Assembly (NCBI GenBank): GCA_036271015.1 | Contig: DATBBL010000395.1 | Span: 1-22,885 of the forward strand | Length of the DNA: 22,885 nt | From: DASUAS01 sp036271015 | GTDB lineage: Bacteria; Actinomycetota; Acidimicrobiia; IMCC26256; DASPTH01 | Reading direction: 5' to 3' | Shown here: positions 14,808 through 22,885 of the stretch, piece by piece | How the letters are laid out: the number at the start of each line of letters is the position of its first letter | Position numbering within the stretch: the stretch's first letter is position 1 | Notes under the pieces: model-generated | What the model was told of the DNA's origin: nothing | Databases searched by the model: none | The model's input: the letters and a program-made list of their open reading frames with translations, nothing else | Translations under genes and position numbers: made by a program

Positions 14808-15809
14808 ATGCGAGCCCGGGCGACGAGCACCTCGCAGGCGACTCGCGTCGGGCGACACGCTCGGGCCCGGGCCGTCGGCATCGCGACGGCGCTGGCGCTG
14901 TCCGTCGTCGCGTGGGGTGGTGCGCCGGCAGCGCGCGCGTCCGCGTTCGAGAGTCGGCGCGCGACGTCGACCACGCAAGCCCCGAGACCCGCGAGTCCCT
15001 GCGGGCGGAGCGCCACCCCTCCTGCGGTGTACGACCACGTGATCTGGATCTGGATGGAGAACAAGTCGTCCAACCAGGTGATCGGGAGCGCCCAGGCTCC
15101 CTACGAGACCTCGCTCGCGGCACAGTGCGCGTCGGCCTCCAAGTACTCGAGTGTCGGCAGTCCGTCATTGCCGAACTACATCGGCGCCACGTCGGGCTCG
15201 ACCCACGGCATCTCGGACGACGGCTCCCCCGCCGAGCACCCGATCACCGCCGACAACCTCTTTCGACAGGTGCGTGACCAGGGCGGGAACGCCCGCAGCT
15301 ACGAGGAGTCCATGACGGGCACCTGCAACCTGGGCGCCGCGGGCCGCTACGCCGTGAAGCACAACCCGGCGGCGTACTACGTGGGTGGTTCCGACCGTTC
15401 GGCGTGCCAGGCCGACGACATCCCACTCGGTGGGGTCACGAGTGGAGCGCTGCGCGGCGATCTCGAGACGAGCACGCTCCCCACGTTCGCGTTCGTGACC
15501 CCGAACCTGTGCAACGACACCCATGACTGCTCGGTGCGGACGGGCGACCGCTGGTTGCAGCGGTGGCTGCCGGTGATGCTGGCGAGCGACAGCTACGCCG
15601 CGGGACGGACGGCGATCTTCGTGGTGTGGGACGAAGACAGCCCGATGCCGTTCGTCGCCATCGCGCCGACCGTCCGGCCGCGGACGGTCCTCGGCGCGGC
15701 AGTCGATCACTACGCGCTCCTCCGGACGACCGAGGAGATGCTCGGCCTCCCGACGCTGCTCGGAGCGGCCGCGCAGGCCCCGAGCATGCGGACGTCACTG
15801 CATCTCTGA
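14808..15809 (+). CDS. Secreted phosphoesterase (PF04185-type, acid phosphatase/phospholipase C-like)
   Basis: A 333-residue protein with a long Arg-rich n-region, a hydrophobic core (about 23-36) and an AAARASA-type cleavage region near 46, so it is probably exported by Sec. The mature part resembles the phosphoesterase superfamily that includes acid phosphatases and phospholipase C. It has YDHVIWIWMENKS (E84-N85, the usual metal-binding start), SLPNYIGATSG with the candidate catalytic Thr/Ser, STHGISDD, FVTPNLCNDTHDC, GDRWLQRWLP and VVWDEDSP near the end. The usual late WDEGG...H pattern is altered to WDEDSP without a following His, so activity or metal binding may differ. ATG 14808 is chosen for GGGAG 8 bases upstream; GTG 14790 is an alternative. 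Its stop lies 13 bases from the convergent oxidoreductase stop. Confidence 0.82.
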   Translation: MRARATSTSQATRVGRHARARAVGIATALALSVVAWGGAPAARASAFESRRATSTTQAPRPASPCGRSATPPAVYDHVIWIWMENKSSNQVIGSAQAPYETSLAAQCASASKYSSVGSPSLPNYIGATSGSTHGISDDGSPAEHPITADNLFRQVRDQGGNARSYEESMTGTCNLGAAGRYAVKHNPAAYYVGGSDRSACQADDIPLGGVTSGALRGDLETSTLPTFAFVTPNLCNDTHDCSVRTGDRWLQRWLPVMLASDSYAAGRTAIFVVWDEDSPMPFVAIAPTVRPRTVLGAAVDHYALLRTTEEMLGLPTLLGAAAQAPSMRTSLHL

Positions 15810-15822
15810 CCCGGTCGGCGAG

Positions 15823-16908
15823 CTACCGGGGCACGTCCACCCAGGCGCGGGTCGCGCTCGCGGCGCGGATGGCGTCGACCACGGCCTGGTTGGCGACGCC
15901 GTCGGCGAACGTGCCGGCACGGGGATCGTCGGGCACGTCGTGCCCCAGGATCCGTTCGCGCATGACGGTGTAGAGGCGCGTGTAGGGCGCGAGGTCCATG
16001 CCGGTTGAGTGCCACATGTCGTAGGTCGTGTGCAGCAGCTCGCTCGGCGGCGGCACCGGCGCGACCACGGGGAGGTCGTCGGCCGCGGACACCCGGGTCG
16101 GGCCGGCGCCGGTGTCGACCCACACCTCGTCGCCCTGCGTCCACGCGGAGCCGGCCGTCCCCGTGACCTTCGTCGCCACCACGAACTGGCCGCCGGCCGC
16201 GCACGAGCTGTGCAGCAGGCCGGTGGCGCCGCGCTCGGTCTCGAACTGCACGGTGTACGTGTCGTCGGCGGTCATCGGCCGCGGCGACAACGTCGTGAGC
16301 GTCGCCGACACCCGGGTGATGTCACCGATCGTCGTGCGCACCTGGTCGATGACGTGCGTGCCGTGGGCGCCGAGCCAACCACCGCCTTCCGCAGCGTCGT
16401 CCCACCACGCAGGCATCTCGGCTGCGGGGTCGGTGAGCGTCGGCAGCTGGAGCGCGAACAGCGCGAAACGGGGATCGCCGATGGCACCGGATCGGACCGC
16501 GCGGGTCAGCAGCGCCTGGCCGGGCGCGAACCGGAACTCGGTCCCGAGCAGGTGGACGACACCAGCAGCCTGGGCCGCGTCCAGCATCTCGCGGGCCTCG
16601 GCGAGATCACGCGCGAACGGCTTCTCGCAGAGCACGTGCTTGCCGGCCGCGACCGCGTCGAGCACGACCTCGGCATGTGCGTGGGGTGGCGTCGTCACCG
16701 CGACGACGTCGACGCCGTCGAGGGCGAACGCCGCTCGACGGTCGGTCGTCGCGTGTTCGATCCCGAAGCGCTCGGCGCGCTTCGCGGTCTTGTCGGGATC
16801 GCGGCCGACCAGTGCCCGCACCTCGATGCCGGCTGCGTCGAGCGCGCGCACGTGGGTGAGCACGCCGAAGCCGGTGCCGACGACGACCGCGCCGAGGGTG
16901 TCGCTCAT
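15823..16908 (-). CDS. Gfo/Idh/MocA family NAD(P)-dependent oxidoreductase
   Basis: A 361-residue cytoplasmic dehydrogenase of usual family length. The Rossmann fold begins at once with GTGFG (11-15); TTPPHAHAE (72-80) and CEKPFARD (94-101) supply the cofactor and catalytic-lysine motif (K96). GTEFRFAPGQ and GGWLGAHGTHVIDQ (His-containing, candidate substrate site) follow in the C-terminal alpha/beta domain. Members oxidise or reduce sugars, inositols and related polyols; the substrate here is not readable. AGGAGAGG lies 4 bases before ATG 16908. It is divergent from the GH38 alpha-mannosidase with only 53 bases between start codons, suggesting a shared control region and a role in processing the released sugar. 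That link is inference. Confidence 0.92.
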   Translation of the reverse strand: MSDTLGAVVVGTGFGVLTHVRALDAAGIEVRALVGRDPDKTAKRAERFGIEHATTDRRAAFALDGVDVVAVTTPPHAHAEVVLDAVAAGKHVLCEKPFARDLAEAREMLDAAQAAGVVHLLGTEFRFAPGQALLTRAVRSGAIGDPRFALFALQLPTLTDPAAEMPAWWDDAAEGGGWLGAHGTHVIDQVRTTIGDITRVSATLTTLSPRPMTADDTYTVQFETERGATGLLHSSCAAGGQFVVATKVTGTAGSAWTQGDEVWVDTGAGPTRVSAADDLPVVAPVPPPSELLHTTYDMWHSTGMDLAPYTRLYTVMRERILGHDVPDDPRAGTFADGVANQAVVDAIRAASATRAWVDVPR

Positions 16909-16961
16909 GGTTCCTCTCCTCTCCGTCGTGCCCGGCTCATGACTCTGCCAGACTCCGGCAC

Positions 16962-19502
16962 GTGGCGGATCATCCCGTCGACATCCTGCTGGTGTCGCAC
17001 ACGCACTGGGACCGGGAGTGGTATCGGACGTTCGAAGCGTTCCGCGCCCGGCTCGTCGACACCGTCGACCGGGTGCTCGAGCTCCTCGGCGAGGATCCCG
17101 GCTGGAAGTTCGTGCTCGATGGCCAGTCGATCGTGGTGGAGGACTACCTCGCGGTGCGGCCCGGCCGCCGGGCCGACCTGGAGCAGGTGGTGCGCGACCG
17201 GCGGCTCGCGCTCGGGCCCTGGTACGTGCAGCCGGACTCGCTGCTGCCGGCGGGCGAGTCGCTGGTGCGGAACCTGCTGGAAGGCCGGCGGGTAGCGGAG
17301 TCGATGGGCGGGTGCTCGACGGTCGCGTACGTGCCCGACTCGTTCGGTCACCCGGCGCAGTTCCCGCAGCTCTTCGCCGGCTTCGGATTGGGACCGATGG
17401 TCTACTGGCGCGGCAACGGCGACGAGCTCGATCGCCTCGGCCCCATCTACCGCTGGGTCGCGCCCGACGGCAGCAGCGTGCTCACCTACCAGCTCGGGCG
17501 CGGCTACTTCGCGGCCGCGGTGCTGCCACGCGACACCGACGCCGCCGTCGAGGGGCTGCTCGGCGTGCTGGACCGCCTCGGCCCGGTCGAGCGCGCGCCG
17601 GCACTGCTCATGAACGGCATCGACCACATGCTGCCCGACGACCACACCGCGGCGGTGGCCGCCGCGCTGGCGCAACGGACGGGGCTCGACGTGGCGCGGG
17701 GCCTCCTCGACGACCTGGTCGACGCGATCGACCCGTCGGGCCGCGGGGACCACCGGGGTGAGCTCCTCGGCGCGCGCACCGCGAACCTCCTGCCGGGCGT
17801 GTGGTCGGCCCGCCTCGACCTGAAGCTGGCGAACCGCCGGGCCGAGCGCGCGCTGCTCGGCTGGGCCGAACCATGGGCGGCGCTGGGACACGCGCTCGGC
17901 ACCCCCGACGAGCGGCCGTCGCTGCACACCGCGTGGCGCACGCTGTTGCAGAACCACGCGCACGACTCGATCTGCGGTTGCTCGCAGGACGAGGTCCACC
18001 GCCAGATGCACACCCGCTTCGCGAGCACGACCGAGCTCGCGGCGCAGACCACCGGCCGCGTGCTCGAGCGGCTCGCCGGGCTCGGGGTCGAGCGGCGGGT
18101 ACCGCGCAGCACCGAGCTCGACCTCGCGGTGTTCAACCCGTCGCCGTTCCGACGCACCGACGTCGTGCGCATCCCGCTCGACGGCTTCCCCGTGTTCTTC
18201 ATGTCCGACATCACCCAGGACATCCACCCGCTGACGGTGGCCGCGGGATCCGTGGCGGGGTACACGATCGACGGCGCACCGGTGCGGGTGATCCAGTCCG
18301 ACGACCCGGGCCGGGTCCGCATGCTCGAGTCACTCCCCGCGCTCGACGTGGAGCTCGTGGTCGCCGACGTGCCCGCGTTCGGGTACCGCCGCCTCCGGCT
18401 GACCCCGGCGGGCGCGTCCCCGGACGAGCACGATCAGGGTCGCGACATCACCGCCGGTTCGGTGACCGTGCACGCGGCCGACGACGGCACGCTCCGGGTG
18501 CGGATCGGTGACCGCGAGCTCGCCGGCCTCGCGGCCATCGAGCACGTCGCCGACCGCGGTGACTCGTACGACTTCGACCCGGTGCCCGACGACCCCGGAG
18601 ACCACGTCCAGGCGGTCGACGTCCGCCGCGAGCGGCACCCGTCGGGGATCGAGCGGCTGGCGGTGACGCGCACGATGGCGTCGGGCACGGTCGTGCGGGT
18701 CGAAGCCCGGGTCGCGCCCGGCATCGAGCGCGTCGACCTCCACGTTGACGTGGAACATCCCGCACCCGACCACCGCCTCCGGCTCTGCTTCCCCACCGGC
18801 GCGCCGGTCGACACCTTCCGCGCCGCCACGACGTTCGACACCGCGCTCCGGTCCACCACGCCGGTCGACGACGCGAGCTGGGTGCACCCGGCGCCGCGCA
18901 CCTTCCCGCACCAGGGATGGGTCGAGGCCAACGGGCTCTGCGTCGCCGCGCCGGGGCTTCCCGAGGCGGAGGTGACGGCGGACGGCGTGATCGCGATCAC
19001 GGTGCTCCGCACCTTCGGCTGGTTGGCCCGCTTCCAGCTCGGGACCCGACCGGTCCCGGCCGGTCCCGCGCTCCCGACGCCCGACGGTCAGCTCCCGGGG
19101 GGCATCGCGGCCGAGCTCGCACTGCGCGTCGCCGCGCCCGAAGCGGTGCTGCAGGCGGACGAGCTCGGGTTGCGGGCGGTGCCCGCGGGCGAACAACCCC
19201 TCCTCGCACCGGGCGCCAGCCTCCTGACGCTCGAGCCCGGCACGCTCGTGCTGTCGACCCTCAAACCGGGCGACGCCTCCGAGTGCGTCCTGCGGGTGCT
19301 CAACCCGACCGGCGACCCGGTGGACGCGGCCGTCGCGCTCGGCGTTCCGGTGCGCGGGGTCCGGTCCCTGCGCCTCGACGAATCACCGGACGACGCCGAC
19401 GTCGAGGTCGACGGCTCGACGCTGCGCTTCACCGTCGGCCCGCACGCGCTGCGCACGATCGCGTTCACACCCGCGCACGAGCGTACGGTGGCCGCTCGAT
19501 GA
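16962..19502 (+). CDS. GH38 alpha-mannosidase (MngB-like)
   Basis: An 846-residue glycoside hydrolase family 38 enzyme, near the size of E. coli mannosylglycerate hydrolase MngB, which it resembles at the N-terminus. No signal peptide, so cytoplasmic. Catalytic features: SHTHWDREW (zinc ligands H15 and D17), YVPDSFGHPAQFP with nucleophile D126, and NHAHDSICGCS with zinc ligand candidates H334 and D335. A long beta-rich mannosidase C-terminal region follows from about 390. It should hydrolyse alpha-mannosides with retention; mannosylglycerate, mannosylated glycolipid headgroups or oligosaccharides are all possible substrates. GTG 16962 has no clear ribosome binding site, but the catalytic motif begins within 12 residues, so no later start is possible. 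Its stop overlaps the thioesterase start (ATGA). Confidence 0.93.
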   Translation: MADHPVDILLVSHTHWDREWYRTFEAFRARLVDTVDRVLELLGEDPGWKFVLDGQSIVVEDYLAVRPGRRADLEQVVRDRRLALGPWYVQPDSLLPAGESLVRNLLEGRRVAESMGGCSTVAYVPDSFGHPAQFPQLFAGFGLGPMVYWRGNGDELDRLGPIYRWVAPDGSSVLTYQLGRGYFAAAVLPRDTDAAVEGLLGVLDRLGPVERAPALLMNGIDHMLPDDHTAAVAAALAQRTGLDVARGLLDDLVDAIDPSGRGDHRGELLGARTANLLPGVWSARLDLKLANRRAERALLGWAEPWAALGHALGTPDERPSLHTAWRTLLQNHAHDSICGCSQDEVHRQMHTRFASTTELAAQTTGRVLERLAGLGVERRVPRSTELDLAVFNPSPFRRTDVVRIPLDGFPVFFMSDITQDIHPLTVAAGSVAGYTIDGAPVRVIQSDDPGRVRMLESLPALDVELVVADVPAFGYRRLRLTPAGASPDEHDQGRDITAGSVTVHAADDGTLRVRIGDRELAGLAAIEHVADRGDSYDFDPVPDDPGDHVQAVDVRRERHPSGIERLAVTRTMASGTVVRVEARVAPGIERVDLHVDVEHPAPDHRLRLCFPTGAPVDTFRAATTFDTALRSTTPVDDASWVHPAPRTFPHQGWVEANGLCVAAPGLPEAEVTADGVIAITVLRTFGWLARFQLGTRPVPAGPALPTPDGQLPGGIAAELALRVAAPEAVLQADELGLRAVPAGEQPLLAPGASLLTLEPGTLVLSTLKPGDASECVLRVLNPTGDPVDAAVALGVPVRGVRSLRLDESPDDADVEVDGSTLRFTVGPHALRTIAFTPAHERTVAAR

Positions 19503-20383
19503 CCAGCGAAGACCTCAGATCCGACGCCACCTCGGAGCCGATCCCGTCGCTGCCCGAGCGCAACTCGATCAGCGATCTCGACATCACCACCGAGCAACGC
19601 AGCGCGACCCAGGCGCGGTCGATGGCGCCGGTGACGGATGCGGTGCGCGACCCGTCGGGCGCGGCGGGGCTCGGGTTCTTCGTAGCCCTGGTGGACGTGA
19701 ACACCGCGATGCCCGCATTGTGCGCGGCCCACCCGGACTGGATCGCGACCGCCGACCTCATGCTGCACGAAGCCGCGCCATTGGTGCGAGGCCCGGCGAT
19801 CGTCGAGAGCAACCTCGCCCGCTCCGGCTCCCGCTTGATCGTGATCAGTGTCGACATCTACGAGGGCGACGGCGTGGCCGATCTCGACGCCGTCGCCGAT
19901 CCGATCACGCAGCGTCGCGTGGCGACCGGGCTGGTGACGTTCGCGCGCGTACCGGCCGCGACCTCGGCGGCGTCAGGAGTGTTCGATCCGCTCGGCGGCA
20001 TCGGGCAGCGACGCCACATGGAACCCGCCGGCGACGTACCGACCGAGCCGTTGCTCGAGCGGTGCGGGTTGACCGTCGTCGACGCGCAACACGGTGTGGT
20101 GGAGCTCCCGAGCACCCCGTACGTGCACAACAGCCGGGGCCGGATCAACGGTGGCGTGCTCGGCATGGTGTTCCAGGGCGCGGCCGAAGCCGCAGTACCC
20201 GGCTACGCGGCGAGCGACCTCCACATCCACTACCTCTCCGGCGCGCGCACCGGGCCGGTACGGACCAGCACCGTCATCCTGCGCGACGCCGACGATCACG
20301 TCGTGTGCCGGGTGGAGGCGGTCGACGCCGGCGCCGAAGACCGCACGATCGCGGTGGCCACCGTCACGCTGCAACGGGCTTGA
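19499..20383 (+). CDS. Double-hotdog acyl-CoA thioesterase-like protein
   Basis: A 294-residue protein with two hotdog-type halves after a polar N-terminal 40 residues: about 42-150 and 185-292. The second half carries NSRGRINGGVLGMVFQGAAE (211-230), the hotdog central helix with NGG where many enzymes have HGG, and LHIHYLSGART followed by paired beta strands. The fold predicts hydrolysis of acyl-CoA thioesters or a related acyl transfer; the chain length cannot be told. ATG 19499 overlaps the mannosidase stop by four bases, so the two are translated together. That pairing is unusual for a glycosidase and may indicate a substrate carrying both mannose and acyl groups, such as a glycolipid, but coupling can also be accidental. 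Confidence 0.8.
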   Translation: MTSEDLRSDATSEPIPSLPERNSISDLDITTEQRSATQARSMAPVTDAVRDPSGAAGLGFFVALVDVNTAMPALCAAHPDWIATADLMLHEAAPLVRGPAIVESNLARSGSRLIVISVDIYEGDGVADLDAVADPITQRRVATGLVTFARVPAATSAASGVFDPLGGIGQRRHMEPAGDVPTEPLLERCGLTVVDAQHGVVELPSTPYVHNSRGRINGGVLGMVFQGAAEAAVPGYAASDLHIHYLSGARTGPVRTSTVILRDADDHVVCRVEAVDAGAEDRTIAVATVTLQRA

Positions 20384-20484
20384 CGCGGCGTGACCGCCTC
20401 GGATCCTGCGCGGAATTCACCGGATGTGGACAATTGCGCGCCCGATCAGGCGGCGTGATCGACCCCTTGGCGGCGCGTCGCGCC
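20384..20484. other. Convergent gap with no clear terminator
   Basis: This 101-base gap separates the thioesterase stop from the convergent VOC gene stop. GGCGCG-T-CGCGCC at 20472-20484 is a small palindrome that could pair five bases, without a T-run. A GGCGGCGTGA-like phrase recurs loosely (about 20385 and 20449). I see no gene or promoter here. Confidence 0.3.
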
Positions 20485-21408
20485 TCACCACGACGGGCGG
20501 GCGTCGTTCGGGATCGCGGCCGTGGTCACGCCCCAGTGGACACCGTGCGTCGTCGCCGGATCGGAGAGGAACGTGGTCGAGTCTTCGAAGCGCGCCGCGA
20601 CGCCCTTCGACGTGAGGTAGCGACTCGCCGCCGCCAGGTCGTCCACCTGCAGCCAGACCGCGAACATCCCGTGGTGGTTGGCGTCGATGTAGTCGGCGAC
20701 GGGCGTCGCCGACTCGAGCGGCTCGGCCAGCTCCACCACGTCGTCGCGCCCCACCGCGACGAAGACGCTCCTCGTCCCGAGGACCGCGTTCTCGCCTTCG
20801 TGCAGCACCGTCCCGCCGATCACGTCGACGTACATCTTCCGGGCGTGGTCGAGATCGCGGGTCGCCAGGGTGAAGTGCGACTGCTTGCGGATGTGCAGCG
20901 GGTGGGTGTCGTGCCACCACGACGGCCGGTAGGACACGTGGAGGCGCGGGTCGGCGATGTGCTCGGTCGGCACCATGAACTCCAGCTGCGTGAGCGTGCT
21001 GTTCGGGTGGGTGAAGATCGGCCGGTCCTCGGGTGCGTCGGCATCGTGCTCGAGGCGACCGCCGAGCAACCCGAGGAGCTGGACGTCGGCATCCTCCAAC
21101 CGGTCCCGGAGCTCGGTGAGCCCCGCGACGTCGTCGACGTACCAGGCGATGGAGTGCCACTGCCGGCCCCAGCGCTTGTAGAAGCGGCCGAGGGGCACCT
21201 GCTCCCATCCGTCCATCTCGAAGCAGGGCTGCATCGGCTCGATGCAGAGGTTGCCGATGCCGACGAGCGAGGCGAGCCGCTTCAGCTCCGGCGACTCGTT
21301 CCGGCTGACCCAGCGGGTGACGCTGAACACGTCGTCGTACCAGGCGTCGAGCGCCGCCATGTCGTCGGTCATGTGGATGAGATGGAAGTTCGGCCCGATG
21401 GTGAACAC
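20485..21408 (-). CDS. Two-domain VOC (glyoxalase/extradiol dioxygenase-fold) protein
   Basis: A 307-residue protein of two vicinal-oxygen-chelate modules, about 5-148 and 174-300. The first has NFHLIHMTDDM, QWHSIAWYVDD and QLEFMVP; the second has SHFTLATRDLDHARKMY, HGMFAVWLQVDD and GVHWGVTT. Candidate metal ligands are H9 or H12, E57, H85 and E143 in the first module, and H178 and E226 in the second. The spacing and aromatic-rich content resemble extradiol dioxygenases or isomerase-type VOC enzymes, but the reaction cannot be assigned. GTG 21408 is chosen because the fold starts immediately after it; no good ribosome binding site is visible. It lies 53 bases downstream of the truncated helical-protein gene on the same strand, which may share its transcript. 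Confidence 0.85.
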   Translation of the reverse strand: MFTIGPNFHLIHMTDDMAALDAWYDDVFSVTRWVSRNESPELKRLASLVGIGNLCIEPMQPCFEMDGWEQVPLGRFYKRWGRQWHSIAWYVDDVAGLTELRDRLEDADVQLLGLLGGRLEHDADAPEDRPIFTHPNSTLTQLEFMVPTEHIADPRLHVSYRPSWWHDTHPLHIRKQSHFTLATRDLDHARKMYVDVIGGTVLHEGENAVLGTRSVFVAVGRDDVVELAEPLESATPVADYIDANHHGMFAVWLQVDDLAAASRYLTSKGVAARFEDSTTFLSDPATTHGVHWGVTTAAIPNDARPSW

Positions 21409-21461
21409 GCCCGCAGTCTGCCGCCCGGAATCGGACTGAGACCAATTACTGCGGGATCGGG

Positions 21462-22885
21462 TCAGGCCTCCTCGTAGAGCTCCTCGCCGCGGCGGAGGCG
21501 GGCGGCGATGTCGACCACGCGGGACAGCTCCCGTCGGGTCGGGGTGTGCGCGGCGAGGAACCGGGCCAGGCCGGCGAGGATGAGCACGCCCTCCTCGGAA
21601 CCGAGGGGCCAGGAGTAGAACTCGGCGACCCCGGCCTCGAACACCTGGTACCAGTGGAACTCGGCGTCCTCCCGCAGCAGGGCGTGACCGAGGGCCCCGA
21701 TGAGCCGGGCGGGGTCGCCGCCGCCGCGCAGGTACCCGGCGGCGATCCCGCCGGCGCGGTCGACCGCGCCCTGGATGTCCCAGCACTCGTCGAGCTCGGC
21801 GAGGTCGCCGGTCCGCGCGTCGGGCAAGCGAGCCGCGGGGACGTTGAGGAACCGGTCGAGGTAGATGCGCAGCGCGCCGTGCACCAGCCCGCGGTGCAGC
21901 TCACGCGTCGGGACCCGCCCGAGCGCGCAGTGCAGCGCGTGGGCGGCGGTGAACGCGTGGTGCACGGTGTCCCAGTCGCCGAAGTCGTTTTGCACGTGGA
22001 AGCGCGTGATCCTGAGCGCCGCCGCGTACGCGAGCGCGCGCCCGAGCTGCGTGGGGTCGGCACCGGTCTCGATCGCGTCGAGGAGCGCGTCGACAACGTG
22101 CCCGGGATGCTCGTCGAGGAGCTCCCACGCGAGCCCGGCGACGTCGGTGAAGCCGCCGTGGCGGGTGGCGCCCGCGGAGATGGCGGCGTCGAGCCGGGGC
22201 TGCGTCTGGGCGATCAGTACCGGCAGGTCCTGCGGATGTCGCCAGGTGCCGCTCTGCTCCGACCAGGTCGCGGAGGCGGTGCCGCGCACCACCGTGGGGA
22301 GCACGTCGGGTGCGGACTTCTGGCCCATGTACCCGAGCGACTCGAACGCCTTGTTGGTGAAGTCGATGGTGTGCCCGCCGTCGATGAAGACGTGGTCGGT
22401 GACGGCCGCGAACATCATGCGCTCCACATCGCCGATCGCGCCCGGTTCCGCCAGCGCGGTCGTGAGCACGAGCTCGGCCGAGTCGCCCGAACGGGTTTCG
22501 ACGAACCGGCGGTACCACTCGGCGAGCCGGACCCGTTCGATCTCTCCGCCGTCGTCGAACGCGCGCAGGGGGAAGCGCGGCGGGTGGTTGCGGGTGTCGC
22601 GCGCGACGAACGCGAGCCCGTGCACCAGCGCGAGCGCACGGTCAGGCTCATCGAGCATGGGGAGCACGTTCGCCATCGCGATGAGCACGGTGAGACCGGC
22701 ACCCCACCCGCTGTCGCGGTAGCGCGTCCCGAAGGCGACGCCGCGCCGCACGATCTCGTCGGGGGCGATCCCGGCGTCGAGCAACCCCAGCACCGACTTC
22801 GCCAGCACCAGTGAGAGCCCCGTCTCGAGGCCGTCGTCGAGTCGCTGGAAGAGATGGGCGACCGGATCGTCGCCGCGGCGCGCTT
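21462..22885 (-). CDS. Helical His-rich protein of unknown function, 5'-truncated
   Basis: The frame is open from the right edge of the window, so the N-terminus is missing; 474 residues are visible. No signal peptide or membrane segment shows. The sequence is largely helical with conserved-looking His/Asp clusters: TDHVFIDGGHTIDFTNKAFE, RFHVQNDFGDWDTVHHAF with AHALH, YLDRFLNVPAARLP and DAEFHWYQVFEAG. These spaced histidines and acids could bind a metal. From memory, similar stretches occur in actinobacterial proteins annotated as carrying a Rieske domain, but no Rieske motif (C-x-H with C-x2-H) is present in the visible part; one could lie beyond the edge. GTG 22808 is not convincing as a start because the coding pattern continues upstream. 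Function unassigned. Confidence 0.75.
   Translation of the reverse strand, partial: ARRGDDPVAHLFQRLDDGLETGLSLVLAKSVLGLLDAGIAPDEIVRRGVAFGTRYRDSGWGAGLTVLIAMANVLPMLDEPDRALALVHGLAFVARDTRNHPPRFPLRAFDDGGEIERVRLAEWYRRFVETRSGDSAELVLTTALAEPGAIGDVERMMFAAVTDHVFIDGGHTIDFTNKAFESLGYMGQKSAPDVLPTVVRGTASATWSEQSGTWRHPQDLPVLIAQTQPRLDAAISAGATRHGGFTDVAGLAWELLDEHPGHVVDALLDAIETGADPTQLGRALAYAAALRITRFHVQNDFGDWDTVHHAFTAAHALHCALGRVPTRELHRGLVHGALRIYLDRFLNVPAARLPDARTGDLAELDECWDIQGAVDRAGGIAAGYLRGGGDPARLIGALGHALLREDAEFHWYQVFEAGVAEFYSWPLGSEEGVLILAGLARFLAAHTPTRRELSRVVDIAARLRRGEELYEEA

Overview
The window is uniformly GC-rich and densely coded. Its PknG, GlnH and GlnX homologues, Thr-rich lipoprotein linkers and AfsR-type ATPase indicate an actinobacterium. 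I infer an acidimicrobial-type lineage from style only; no rRNA or marker gene is present to confirm it. I see no tRNA, rRNA, CRISPR array, insertion sequence or phage gene, and no gene-free stretch longer than about 300 bases.

Left edge (1-2863, minus strand): the start of a DUF2461 protein, preceded by a large class III nucleotide cyclase fused to an NB-ARC/AfsR-type ATPase.

Centre (2955-12517, minus strand): eight genes, each overlapping the next by 1-4 bases. In transcription order they are a four-helix membrane sensor (GlnX-like), two GlnH-like lipoproteins, an uncharacterised helical/coiled-coil protein, a soluble PknG-type kinase, a PP2C phosphatase, a von Willebrand A protein and an FHA protein. 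In mycobacteria GlnX, GlnH and PknG form an amino-acid-sensing pathway. Here the same core carries a second receptor and its own phosphatase, phospho-reader, VWA protein and coiled-coil protein. Kinase, phosphatase and FHA protein all have similar N-terminal zinc ribbons. This is the most interesting system in the window. A divergent FHA-HTH regulator (12783-13379) shares the 265-bp promoter gap with it.

Right of that (13474-14709, plus strand): a small envelope-stress-like cluster of a two-helix membrane protein, a PspA/IM30 protein and a 70-residue basic protein, with a perfect 11-bp hairpin just before pspA.

Right part (14808-22885): a secreted phosphoesterase; a Gfo/Idh/MocA oxidoreductase divergent from a GH38 alpha-mannosidase that overlaps a double-hotdog thioesterase; a two-domain VOC protein; and a 5'-truncated helical protein of unknown function. 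The oxidoreductase, mannosidase and thioesterase look like a mannoside or glycolipid catabolic unit, which is inference.
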